In this document: positions 1 to 10,789 of the stretch, one piece after another
Layout: every line of letters begins with the position of its first letter
Position numbering within the stretch: position 1 is the first letter of the stretch
Assembly: GCA_012064385.1 (NCBI GenBank)
Contig: QRDG01000416.1
Location: forward strand, 1,271,323-1,335,322
Source: Puccinellia tenuiflora
Lineage: Eukaryota > Streptophyta > Magnoliopsida > Poales > Poaceae
Length of the DNA stretch: 64,000 nt
Direction: 5' to 3'
Program-made: the position numbers and the translations under genes
The notes under the pieces: model-generated
What the model was told of the DNA's origin: nothing
Databases searched by the model: none
The model's input: the letters and a program-made list of their open reading frames with translations, nothing else

Positions 1-370
1 AAGACATAGTTCGAACACATAAGTTGAAGGCATAGTTCGAATACAAACTTAACGAGATAGCTCAAGAACATATACATAGTTCAAACACTAGAGTGGGAGG
101 GCTCCTGTCCGAGTCCGTGCTCGCGTCAAAGATGACGAGGGGCTTGGGAGGAGCCTGTCGCGAGCTCCCGGCCTCGGCATTGTTGGCGCTCAAGAACCAG
201 TAGGATAATGTACTCGTGCACGGTGAGGGAGGGGGCATGCCGTTAGCTTCTGGCCTAGGCTTCATTGGTGCTCCTAAACCACCGCAAAAACCAGGTCATG
301 GGAGCGGCAACACAACAAGCTCACGTGACGGTATGATGGTTGTTGGCTCAGCGGCCTCTTTGTGATGACT
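1..370. other. Unassigned left-edge sequence
   Basis: GC-rich sequence with an open minus-strand frame of 67 codons (62-265) that I do not recognise. A degenerate 'catagttcgaa/caaac' motif recurs three times in the first 90 bases. It could be the tail of a transposon or of a gene lying outside the window. No function is proposed. Confidence 0.2.
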
Positions 371-635
371 AGTAAAATTGCACGTGCAACGCACGACTCC
401 TACTCTTCATTTATATTTATCAGAGAAATGCACTATATTTAGTTGTAACATATTATCATTCAACCCTAGTTTGAAGCGAAACTGAAAAATAGGTAGTATT
501 AAGCAAATAAAATTGCACGTGGACTCTTACTCTTCGTTTATATTTATCACAGAAATGCACTATATTTAGTTGTAACATATTATCATTCAACCCTAGTTTG
601 AAGCAAAACTGAAAAATAGGTAGTATTATGCGCAT
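371..635. repeat. Two-copy direct tandem duplication (~136 bp period)
   Basis: A segment beginning 'aaaattgcacgtg' near 373 recurs near 509. The two copies share the blocks 'tatatttatcagagaaatgc', 'tagttgtaacatattatc' and 'ttcaaccctagtttgaag' with only a few differences. The AT-rich unit has no coding content. Confidence 0.75.
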
Positions 636-1977
636 ATATGTACAACAAAAGTAGCTTGTCTAACATAAGAAATCTCAACAGATAAATACACCCTGCTATA
701 GTCCTTCAGTTCTCTAGTGAACAGAGGGGCGATTTGTTTCCGGCAATCGACTTGACACACAATTACAATCAATTTCCGAGGTTAACTTCTGGAGGCTCCT
801 ACTCAATTGCCGGCCACACCCGGTGTGCTTGCATCTCCGTCATCTTCTAACTAATCCACCATGCAGTATATAGTAATTCTCGCACCTCTGCTTCCAAAAC
901 GTTGTAGAAATAGAGTTTGAAGCTTATGCAAGAGCAAAAAATTGAGAATCAGAGAGCCATACAAATATACCCTCAGAATAGAAGAGTTGATAGTATCAAA
1001 GCTCCTCACATAGGATCGGCAGCACAAGCTGATGAAATTAAACAAAGAACATACCCCAAATATGTTAGGTAACAGGTTAGCACACTACAACTTCAGATAT
1101 CATATCATGTCACAATGATGAGTGAACAATTTAATCCAGCACAGAACAAAGTTAAATGTTACCATTGTGCAGCAAACAATAGTGTAATTACCGCCGTCAT
1201 TGTATTACTTGGAGCAATTCTGAACCATGTGTTTGTTTAACTGGAATATGAAACATGAACAATGATAGAATCAATAGTAAAGTAGATCATGTATGCAAAC
1301 AATAACTTTGAAGGGGCAATTCTACTTCTGTTACTTTCACGCACGACAATGCAGGATATTAATGAATGACTTACCTTTAGTAATTGACTCCCTTTGGTAA
1401 TCTCAAAATCTTATTATGGACATGAAAATGTCAAAACTTGTATGGTATTTTTCGACAGAGATAAGAAAAAAGCTAAAATGGCCTAAATTATTTGAATGAT
1501 ATCTTTCTAAAAGCACACCCCATGTTTAATATAACTATTAAGCCTAAAGTTTATAAACTATTCTCAAGAATAAGAGAATCCTTCCCTAGGCCTGGAAAAC
1601 CTTTTCCAAACATGTCCTTTGAAAGGTGACCACAACAGAAAATCATGCAGGAGGCGTTCAAATATCAAATATATTAAACACTTGGTAATTCATGCAATAC
1701 TTCAAACAGCCCCAAACAATAATCGTGTTTTGCACTTAGTGTTCATGATTCTCGGTAGCTACAAAATAAAGAACAATACAATATGGTAAGATTTAAATAG
1801 CCTAAGCTTGGATTTGCCACAACATTTTCGCTGACCCGCTATATTTCAGTATTCAGCGTAGCAAGAGGCATATTAGAGCAAAAAACAATCTGGCTACAAA
1901 TGCTACGGATAAAGCAAGAGTACCTTAACGTGTTAACTATGTAATTCAGCTAAACAAAAATATTTGTTGTTTCATTG

Positions 1978-3056
1978 AGCTTCTTTCTCAAAATCTATCG
2001 CTCGTTGGTATGATGGTACATGAAGAATTTTCTTCATACAACAGAACTTTACACCATCTGTCAACATAAAAAAGTATGTAATGGGTATTAATTAGCTTTC
2101 TCATGAGACATATCCGCATTCCCGCACGGAAAAGAAGAAGGGAAACGGAAACCAATAATAAACATAAGCTTACCTCTTTCACAATGTGCTAGAGTTTTGA
2201 GATCACTGGCAGAGATAAAAAAAATGGCTATTCCTTTTTTATTTTCTTTGATAAACTTGTCATGGAGAGACTCGGTAACTATCTCTAGTTAACAACGGAT
2301 CTACTTTGGTAAACCAGAAATTTATTTTCAAGCACATAAGATAAGGGCGTGCAGACAGTAGCAACTAATTTTAGGAAATCCTCATACCGGCAAGATCAAA
2401 GATATATTTTCGAACAAACATAACAAGTCAGCGTTTGATATGAGAGTTCCATCTGTAGGCATTCTCCCTCTTTTAAAGTCTTAAAAAATGATTATTATTT
2501 CAATAAATTGAACCATTTGCACCTCCAAAGTCTGAAGAAATATGTGTGTTTACACTCTGCAAGCCAATGATGTACCGGAAGTGCCTAATCTAGGAATGAC
2601 CGCATCAGCACTAACACAATAGACATTGGTAAATGGCAACAGCCCTGGCCTACTCGCGCACCTCCGGTGACGGGCGTACAAAAAATAGGAGGTGACTTCT
2701 GTACGCTACTGCATGGGAGAGGGGAAAGCAGAGGATTTACCAGCAGCGGCATGGGAGTCTGACGCCTGACAGGCGGTTGGTAGCGTGCAGGGGGTAGGGA
2801 ATCAGGATTCAGGGCGCCGTGTTCTCCGCGGTGGCCGGATCCGACGATGCGGTATGCTGATCGATCCCCGCTCGCTGCCTAGTGCGCTCGCCGGCATGGA
2901 GGAGAGGTTCGGGAGGGAGGGGTGGGGAGAGGGACCGAGGGCATCAGAGGAGAGCGCGGCATCGATGCCAGACTGTGAGCGAGCGAGGATGTCATCATGT
3001 GTGGAAGCGGATGGCAGAGTTTTCGTTTGTCTCCTCAAATTGCTAAAGGTACACAA
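1978..3056 (-). CDS. Possible small-exon gene, structure unresolved
   Basis: The minus strand shows several short stretches bounded by good plant splice signals. One exon-like block at 2523-2556 (acceptor TTGCAG, donor GTGCAA) joins in frame to another at 2388-2452 (acceptor CTACAG, donor GTATGA) across a 70-bp intron, giving about 33 open codons. A third block at 2174-2205 (acceptor TGCCAG, donor GTAAGC) and one ending at 2057 (acceptor GACAG) join in phase with each other and reach a stop near 1978. The phase does not carry cleanly from the second block to the third, so an exon is missing, or my boundaries are wrong, or the gene is broken. A GC-rich possible first exon lies at about 2740-3056 with donor GTAAAT. 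I do not recognise the product. A non-coding transcript or pseudogene is equally possible. Confidence 0.3.
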
Positions 3057-3087
3057 GGTGAGAGCTAGTTGTTATCTTGACGGTTAG

Positions 3088-5257
3088 ATCCCAATTAGTG
3101 GGCTGATCGTGAGGCCTATATTGCTCCCTGTTTGCTGTGTACATTAAACAGGGTGTTCATAGGAAAGAATATGTTTGCTCTTTTATTAGTAGTAGAGATT
3201 ACAAGAGGCTCGATTGATATGTGAAGTGGTTGTTGAGAGGAAAAATTTATCCATATTGGAATAAGAGAGCATACTTGTTTCGATGAGGCCAAGGGAAAAA
3301 GAAGGCCATGTCATTATGACGGTTTGGATCATGCCATGTTGCCATGGCCTCTCCAACGCGGAGTAGAATATCAGTGGATATTCGAAGTCTGGTAAAAACA
3401 TCGGTTGTCTCTTCGAGGGCCATTTAGGAGGAACTGTACCAGCGCCACGCACCGACCCCCCCGTGTACACCACGCAATGGCAGGCCTCTCCTCTGACGGA
3501 CTAGCTAGCAGCTCGTCCAGCTAGCGATGGTTGTTTCTCAGGCCACCAAGCACCAGATGGGTCTAGCTGCTACTGGCAACAACAACAACAGGAGAGAATC
3601 CGACGAGCAAGGCGATCGTGTACCACTTGCAGTTGTAGGCCATCGGATTGATTCGGACAGAGATCAACTCTCCTATCTGGCTCGGACACCAGAGCGGTCG
3701 ACTGGTCGTCGAGTTACTCCAAAGCTTTGCTGTTCACGTCGTGCGCTTGCCGCGAGCTGCACTGCACCGTCGTTCCCACAATCCCACGTGAAATCTCACT
3801 CAAGCTCCGTATAACGACGTCCTACCGAACGACTCGAGGAGACGCCGCCCACAGTAGTCACGCGCGCGACCGTCCGTGCGGTGAACCTTGAACAATGGGA
3901 CGCGAGCTTGGCGTATCAATGGCCGGCCAGAGCAGGTGTACATAAAAAATGTGCACAGGAACGATTTCCTGTCGGAGTCACGTCACTGTGTCAACACAGG
4001 GTCACAGGTCAGGTCCTGGAACCTGCAGGAACAAGAAGCCAGAAGCAGTCATAACTCTGTACATGAAACAGCGTCGAGACAGGGATTACATAGGCAGGGT
4101 GAAAGATATAATCGCGAGTGTATGGAGTGAAGTATGTAATGGGAATGCAACGGAAGAAGGTTCAGTGGGTCACATCTCACATGAGCAACAGCAATCGCTG
4201 CGCAGCAAACAACTTGGCCTCACGCAGCGTTTTCTATTAGGACCACAGGCTCTGGCCTCTCAACTCTCAAAGCCCCTTTTCCTTCCTTCCTTCCTGGAAG
4301 CTTCAGAAACAAGTCACGGTTGTTCCTTCCTCCAGCTTGGAGGAAAGGATGTCACGTAATCAAGTTTGGTATCTCATCTTATACAACAGTTATCTATTTT
4401 GAGTATCTGCAAGTCAATAGGGTAAACACATCAAGCACTTTATGTTTGATTCGATCATATTTACGCTTGCAACATGGAAGACAGCATGGCATTGCGATTG
4501 CAGAAATTAGCACTCGAACAGCAGATTTATCACTTGCTGGCAAGGCGATGACACAAGTTGCAGCACATGAGTCCAGTGGCTTTGAGTTCAATTGCTCATC
4601 GCCTACAAACCCCCACGTATCAAAAGAAAACAAAACACATGTTCTCCTGGTCCTGCCGACGGAAGGGAAATTAGGCCACGGAACAAGCTAAGCACTTCGC
4701 GTGTGACAGGCAGACACAGCAGCGACAAGAAGCCTTTTGAGCTATGCCAGCCTCACTCTAAGCTTCTAATGCTAAAAAACCACAGGCAGGTGCATCTAAT
4801 CTCCCCCAGGCCCCCACCATGAGGTGAGGAGAAGCCATGGCCACATGGACTACAGATGGAAATGCCTGTAACACTGCATTCTAAGCAAAATGTTTCTCCC
4901 CTTGGCTTTGGTGGCAAGAGTACAGGAATGGTTGAGAAAGTTATGGGTGCCAGTTGGAAGGATAGGCCGTCTCTCCCATTTAAACACACTGCCATCCTTT
5001 CTGCAGGCCCTTGACACATCTCCACACACAGACACAACCATACACAGCCGACAGTCGCCGCCCCGAAGAATTCTTGACCCCTTCATGCAGTCCAGCCCTC
5101 CCTCTGAATTTCATCTTGTCATGTGGAGGTAGCTGTGTGCTGGAGGAGGCTTCAGTGCTCTTCTCAGGTTATGGGTGTTCGAGAAGAGTAAACAAAATCA
5201 AAGCCTTCTTCACACCTGCATTGCTTAGGAGATTCAGATTTCAGAGGAAGCATAAGA
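3088..5257. other. Intergenic region upstream of the SOFL gene
   Basis: No convincing gene was seen. Open frames here overlap on both strands, are short and show no domain-like composition. The last few hundred bases are rich in pyrimidine tracts and probably contain the promoter and 5' leader of the SOFL-like gene at 5363, but I could not place a TATA box or start site with confidence. Confidence 0.4.
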
Positions 5258-5362
5258 GTGGGTGTTCCTCGAATTCTTTCCCAAACCTCGTTCTGCCTTG
5301 TTTCCCGTCTGCCTCTTGTCTTTAGCCTTTCTTCATCTCTGTCTCCACTCCCATCTCCTGTT

Positions 5363-5821
5363 ATGGAATCCTCCCAGATCACTGGGGATTATGGAGAAGA
5401 GTGCAACAGCAATGAATCCGGGTGGACAACATACCTGGGCTCCCCCACAAGTAGCAATGATGCAAAGGGGAATGGCAGTGAAGGAAGCAATGTTGAAGAT
5501 GGTAGTGGCTACATCAATGAGAGGAGGAAAGGGAAAGAAGCAAACAATGCGGATGATGATGGAGATTATGATTCCCTGGCATCTGATGCTTCCACAGGGC
5601 CAGCTCAAGTGAAGGTGCTTGAAGGCAAAGAAAAGAAAGATCGTCAAACAAATGATAGTTGCAGCAATGAACATGGCAAGGATGAAAAGGATGAGATAAT
5701 TACCAAGTTCTCGGCAAGCAGCAGCAAAAAAGTGGGCAAGATGAAGAAAGGGGAAGAGAAAAACAGCAAAAGAGGCCACAATAGAAGACGTAGCTCATCA
5801 AGAACAAGCTTCTTTTGGTAA
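5363..5821 (+). CDS. SOB-FIVE-like (SOFL) protein, 152 aa
   Basis: Plant SOFL proteins are small and highly polar; Arabidopsis SOFL1/2 act as positive modulators of cytokinin content. The product has both family signatures. The A motif, with core ESGWTTYL, is at about residues 18-25. The B motif, DSLASDASTGPAQ, is at about residues 73-85. The C-terminal third is Lys/Ser-rich and ends in a basic run (KRGHNRRRSSSR), a plausible nuclear localisation signal. The frame is open upstream to a GTG at 5258, but the first ATG at 5363 fits the family's usual N-terminus (MESS..). The length is within the normal family range, and the reading frame is intact and apparently intronless in the coding part. 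The family assignment rests on the two motifs; a role in cytokinin signalling is inferred from the family. Confidence 0.85.
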   Translation: MESSQITGDYGEECNSNESGWTTYLGSPTSSNDAKGNGSEGSNVEDGSGYINERRKGKEANNADDDGDYDSLASDASTGPAQVKVLEGKEKKDRQTNDSCSNEHGKDEKDEIITKFSASSSKKVGKMKKGEEKNSKRGHNRRRSSSRTSFFW

Positions 5822-6500
5822 CTGATGTAAAATCCTTGCTCATCCATTTCTTTCTTATCAAGCTAGAATCCATGTTAGAGGCATGGGGGAGTTGAAGGCC
5901 TTGAGATGGTCCCTGCTATTGCTTTCCATGGTTTTGTCCATTTGTTAACCACCCCATAGGTTAGTTGTTACTATGCAAATCTGTCAACCTTCCATTATTA
6001 TTAAATTCCCTATTCTTTGCATGCTGTCCTATGTTTCTATAGACATTAATCATCACTTTGTCCAGATACACTCTCCCAATGGACTGTTGAGGTTACCAAC
6101 CCAAAAAGATAATTCACTTCAATGGCCTTCTGCTTTCCCAACTTTTTTATAGGTTCGAATATCTGCATTTGGTTACATGAAGATATGCTTAATGGTGTCT
6201 ATGTCTTCACGTTAGTTAAGTAATTGAAACTAGTATTGTCTATAAGATATGTTACATCATCTGAACATAAAGCAAACAATTAATTGGGTTTACAGGCAAG
6301 TTTGTCTAATGCCTTCTTCCTTACCCTTGAGTAAAGCAAATTTTACTCATACCCTATCATATATAGTAGATCAATCTTAGTACAACTAATGCAACGTTCT
6401 CACATGAAACCTACTGCTGATAGGAATATCTGGCCCTTCTGTATAGGAATTAAAGCATGAGACAATGTACAGAACATTTATAATCATAAGATGTAGAAGA
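5822..6500. other. 3' flank of the SOFL gene and intergenic DNA
   Basis: AT-rich sequence with no long open frame on either strand. The first 200 bases probably hold the SOFL 3' untranslated region; I saw no single clear poly(A) signal. Nothing else is recognised. Confidence 0.4.
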
Positions 6501-6589
6501 TTCAGTATTGCTAAGCAAGACCTATAAACAATTTACTATACAAATAAGTGTAGGTTACAGAACATCTTAAGTAAACATTACAACTGGTA

Positions 6590-7838
6590 CAGGGTACAAG
6601 AGCCGCCAGCTATCACCTGGTATGTGCAATTTACTACTCTTTGCATCTACATTTGTTGCCTAAAAGCAGCCAAAGCATCAGATGGAGCACCTTCTGCTGA
6701 TCAAGTGAGGCGTAAGACGTAATTACCTCCAACAGTAATCTCATTCCTGAAATAAAAGAATGAAAACCTTATTAAAGGGAATGGTAATCAGTTCATCACT
6801 AATCATTTAGTAAATGATAAGAGTCTATTGAGCTAGTACAGACAGGGTCTAGCTGCTATAGCAAAATGGGTAAATGAGTTATTTCAGATGTGTTTGCGAA
6901 AACAAAAAAAGTTGTTTCAGATGAAGGTGGGCACTAGTTTCAATCAATTTTGATTGTTACAGTTGATGCGTGTTAACAACCATGATTGTGGCTGTTAATA
7001 GTTGATGTTCTATAGTGAAAGTTACAGTTTTCCAAAGTAGGTACGAACTGTGAAGTTCCCAACTTCTAAGTCATTTCACTCGGAGGTAGCTTCTCCATTT
7101 GATGGCGAAACAAGATTTAAGACCATTATTTGTGGTCCTCTATTATTTTGTCTGAACAACGCATAAAAGCCCACTTCATTCAGAGGCATCACAAACCAGC
7201 TCAAAGCACCCAAAAAAAAAGAGCCTTAATCACCCAGGTTACTATCATGCCTAATACAGTAATACAGTAATACCCCCCTAGATATTCTCACAAACCAACT
7301 AAACAGCACGCACGATCTTTAGGAATATCAATCCAGGGTGTTCCAGCTTGGAACCCTCTACCAAGCAATCATTCAAAACAAGGTTAGGACAGTGAGGGAA
7401 GCTAACCTGCTACTTTAATTTGTGAGACTAATCAGAAAATGCATCCTTACTCACATGGCACATTTTGCAGCAGTGATTGCTAAAATGTTAGGGAGTATGC
7501 GAATCATGCTTAATTTTCCGGGATGAATTAATGGTTGCCAAGTACGACGACACACTCCTGCTCCAAACCATCATGGCATCGTGACATCGTCCATACCTAA
7601 CTATCAGCATTAGCCAATCAGGACGCATGAACATGTGGAGCGAGCACATTGTTTCTTCGATTTCCATCCAAAATTCACCAACTACAGCGCATCACAAATC
7701 GACACACTACAATCCAACATTCCCCTCGTCGACGGCATAGCCTTGTTGGAACGAATTGAAATATGAAATCGTCGATTTTCACGCGAATGATTAGGTATGT
7801 ACCGACGGGGCGCTGACTTGGTGCGGGCGCTCGTGGGG
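6590..7838 (-). other. Probable 3'-UTR exons and intron of the 51-aa gene
   Basis: On the minus strand a donor (GTACAT) at 7802 is followed by about 1 kb of AT-rich sequence and a good acceptor (TTTATTTCAG) ending at 6747. The 6590-6746 segment after it has no long frame and reads like a 3' UTR. This is an inference from splice signals only; the transcript end is not defined. Confidence 0.35.
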
Positions 7839-7994
7839 CTACGACGCGATGGGCTTGGCGTGGTGGAGGAAAGCGGCGGAGCAGAGCACGGCGGTGAGGA
7901 CGGCGAAGAGGCCGAGCGCGAACATCAGCGACATCCCGGCCACCGCCAGATCCAGCATCAGCTGGGCGCCGTGGAACACCGCCCCCAGCGACAT
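7839..7994 (-). CDS. 51-residue single-pass membrane protein
   Basis: A 51-codon frame starts at the ATG at 7994 in good context (AGAGG before ATG, G at +4) and stops at 7839. The peptide begins MSLGAVFHGA and has one strongly hydrophobic segment at about residues 20-43, flanked by a His/Lys-containing tail (HHAKPIAS). This fits a small integral membrane protein with one helix. The DNA upstream on this strand is a pyrimidine-rich leader with CTCTCTC runs (about 8000-8170), typical of grass 5' untranslated regions. The open frame extends further upstream to 8288, but that part is low-complexity Pro/Ala/Arg and is likely leader. A consensus donor at 7802/7801 and an acceptor at 6747 suggest a 3'-UTR intron 37 bp after the stop. 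The family is not recognised. The alternative is a non-coding leader, which I consider less likely given the clean hydrophobic profile. Confidence 0.6.
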   Translation of the reverse strand: MSLGAVFHGAQLMLDLAVAGMSLMFALGLFAVLTAVLCSAAFLHHAKPIAS

Positions 7995-9104
7995 CCTCTT
8001 GTCTCTCCGGCGCGCTTCTCGGAGGAGGCCTATATCACCGGCAACGGAGAGAGACAGAGGCAGAGGGGGAGGAGGTGGAGGAGAAGCGGCGGGCGGGACA
8101 CGCGGCGCGGCGAGGGCGGGAGGAGAGGCGGCGAGGCGACCACCTGGACGGGCGCTCGTGCCATCTGTGAACCGTGACGCTGTAATCACATGGAAATGTG
8201 CTCTCTTTTTTCTCGAGTGGAAACATGTGGAACATATTGGAAGTTTTTGAAAAGCACGAGAAAATGAGAGGTGTTTGGTGCATAGCACGGAGCCAAAATT
8301 TATTACAAGTGTGCTAGTGTCAAAAAAGAGTAAAGTCTAATATGAACCTTAAATTTGTAGTCCCTAGCTAAATCAGACCCCAAACTTTGAATCCCTGAAG
8401 TTAGCACACCAAACTAACAGATCCTGGTCAAACTCAACCCTACATCTATTTTGGCGTGCTGGGAAAATGATAATCCCGACCAGGATAACAAGTTAGGCCC
8501 AGTGACAACATGGGCCCACATGTCATTTCCATCTTCCCCAATCTGCCAAATTCACAATGTGCCCTCGCGGCCGGAAAATTGGAGCTCCTCGAGGCGAACC
8601 ACCAGGTCCCCGTAGCCGGCGAACTGGCGCTCCTGGAGGCTCTCGGCGGTGGAGGGACGCTGCAGTCGGCGACACCGTACGCGCCAACCGGACCGAACCA
8701 GTTGGGCAGCGGCACTGCTGCATGAACCGGACCATCTCGCGCTCCCCCACCACCATTTTGGTGCGCCACGAGTATATAGCCGTGGCGCACCAGATATAGA
8801 TGCGCCACGCATAGCCCATTACCCGTGGCGCACCAAAATAGTGGTGCGTCACGGCTAAGTGCATGCTGGGTCGACGGAGGGGCACCCTCCTTAGTCGTGG
8901 TGCAAGACTTGTGCGCCACAGGTAAGAGTGTAGTCGTGGCGTACATTATTTCAATGCGCCACCAATATAATGGCCCCGGAGACAAATTTTGACCCAACAT
9001 AGCCGTGACGCATCACAATTTTGGTGCGCCACGGGTAAGTGTCTTAGCCGTGGCGCATCACAATTTTGGTGCGCCACGGGTAAGTTTCCTGCTTTGTGCT
9101 CCCA

Positions 9105-9142
9105 TGCCCCCCCCCCCCCCCCCCCCCCCCCGCCCCCCCCCC
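9105..9142 (+). repeat. Poly-C tract
   Basis: An almost uninterrupted run of C, broken by a single G, inside the CACTA remnant. It could be a sequencing or assembly weak point. Confidence 0.9.
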
Positions 9143-9729
9143 GGTGATCGCCTTTTCAGTTTTGGAAAAGCTAAAAGAAAATGTTAAAAAATTCAAAAAA
9201 TAAAATCCTTTGAGATGTGGTTATGTTACGTAACCTAGGTGTTAGGAAAATTTTGAAACATGAATTTCGACATATTTTGCAAAAAATCATTATGAAAGAG
9301 TAAAACGGCGATAACTTTTGCATACGAACTCGGATTTCGACGTTTAATACCTTAAAAAAACTAGACGAAAAGTTACATTCAAATCAAATGGCCTACGGCC
9401 TTTTGAGCTGTTTTTGGTCTACAGAATCCCCAAATTCGAAAGGGAACACATAGATTTTTTACGTTTAAGATTTCTGGGCAAAAAAATAATAAAGGGCCTC
9501 TCTGACCCGTGGCGCGTGTGAAGGTTTGTGCGCCACGGGTAGTAGCAATACTCGTGGCGCATCAGTACGAGGTGCGCCACGGGTAACCTGAGATGCAACA
9601 CTAGGTCCGACGACATCTATCTCATCCGACGGCTCACAGCGACGACAACGATCCGTGTGCTCTTTTATTCTTGTTAATGATTGGCTTAGAGGATAGGGGC
9701 ATGGATTGGCACTCTTCTTACCTCCCCAT

Positions 9730-10080
9730 CTCTATCTCCTCCTCTCCTCCTCCTCCTCCTCTCCTCTCAATATCCTCCTCCTCCTGTTCTCCTCCTCTCT
9801 ATCTCCTGCTCCTCCCCGAGCTCCTTCTCGAGCTCCCGCGACGTCTCCTCCCGCCGGTGCGTCCTCGACGTCTCCTCCCGCCGCCGCTGCGTCCTCTACG
9901 TCACCTCCCACCACCGCCGCGTCCTGAACCTCTCCTCCCGCCGCCGCTGCGTCCCCGACATCTCCTACCGCTGCCGCCGCGTCCCCGACGTTTTCTCCCG
10001 CCGCCGCGTCCCCGACGTTTTCTCCCGCCTCCGCCGCGTTTGCTTCCACCACCGCCGCGTGCTCCTCCCTCTGTGAGACT
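9730..10080. repeat. GC-rich degenerate trinucleotide/minisatellite block
   Basis: Repeats of CTCCTC followed by variants of 'gtcctcgacgtctcctcccgccgccgc' in about 30-45 bp units. All overlapping frames are Pro/Ser/Arg low complexity, so no protein is called. Confidence 0.7.
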
Positions 10081-10789
10081 AAGCTCCTCCACTGGTGACG
10101 ACGACAACGTCCCCGAGCGTCCCCGAGGCCCCCGTCCTCGAGTATGAGCTCCTCTGCCGTCTGCCGCCTCGCTCCGCCGGCCACGAGGCCGGTATTTTTT
10201 TAAAATAAAAAATACATAGCCGTGGCGCACCCACGGCTAAGTGTATATAGCGTGGCGCATCAAAAAAAGGTGCGCCACGGCTATATACACTTATCCGTGG
10301 CGCATTAGAAAAAGGTGCGCCACGGCTATATACACTTAGCCGTGGCGCATCAGAAAAAGGTGCGCCATGGGTAACCACTTAGCCGTGGCATGGCAATCCG
10401 TGGCGCAGGGCCCTGCGCCACGGGTAACCAATTTTGGTGCACCACGGGTAAGGTTTTCTGCACTAGTGCGCTCTTCTCATCCCCGGCCGCCGAGCTCGAG
10501 CGCGTCGACGCCGACTGCCCAAGAATGCGCCCGTTTGTGCTCCACCGATGAGAGTCAGCTCGCTATGTGGTAGAAGGTGGATATGACGTGTGGGCCAGCC
10601 TAATCAGTGAGAGTAAGGAATTATTCTATGTGGTACGTATTATTTTTCCAGTGCACAATCCTGTTTAAGGTTGAGATTGATCGGGATCTGTTAGTTGGGT
10701 GTGCCAATTTCAGGGATTTAAAGTTTAGGGTTTAATTTAGCTAATGACTACAAGTTCAAGGTTCATATTGGACTTTACTCAAAAAAAAT

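Larger units (their letters stand above)
8740..10468. mobile_element. CACTA-type remnant with GTGGCGCACC subterminal repeats
   Basis: The right end reads CACTAGTGCAGAAAACC on the minus strand (position 10468 inward), a CACTA-type terminus. Next to it and at 8750-9090, 9500-9590 and 10215-10450 are many inverted copies of a subterminal motif (GCCGTGGCGCACC / GGTGCGCCACGGGTA). No matching left terminus is visible before 8750, so the left end is deleted or diverged. No transposase is present: the interior holds a poly-C tract, an AT-rich block and a GC-rich low-complexity block. It is therefore a defective, non-autonomous copy. Confidence 0.7.
8328..10780. mobile_element. Long-terminal-inverted-repeat DNA element (Mutator-like?), host of a CACTA remnant
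   Basis: The sequence starting GAGTAAAGT at 8328 reappears inverted at the other end, finishing at 10780. The arms match with substitutions over about 150 bp (for example CTAACAGATC on both arms). Both flanks run into A-tracts (CAAAAAA to the left, AAAAAAAA to the right), so a target duplication cannot be read exactly. Long inverted repeats around a GC-rich interior suggest a Mutator-like or Pack-MULE-type element. The GC-rich segment at 8550-8735 has an open minus-strand frame of gene-like composition (contains SLQERQFAGYGDLVVRLEEL) and may be a captured gene piece. Confidence 0.6.

Noticed and set aside
2785..3087. 100-codon plus-strand frame
   Set aside because: Antisense to a better splice-consistent minus-strand interpretation, with no recognisable domain.
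5258..5362. N-terminal extension of the SOFL protein from a GTG codon
   Set aside because: No ATG; the hydrophobic extension does not fit the family, and the ATG at 5363 gives the expected N-terminus.
9671..10184. Long Pro/Arg-rich frames on both strands
   Set aside because: Low-complexity GC-rich repeat inside a CACTA remnant; open in several frames at once.
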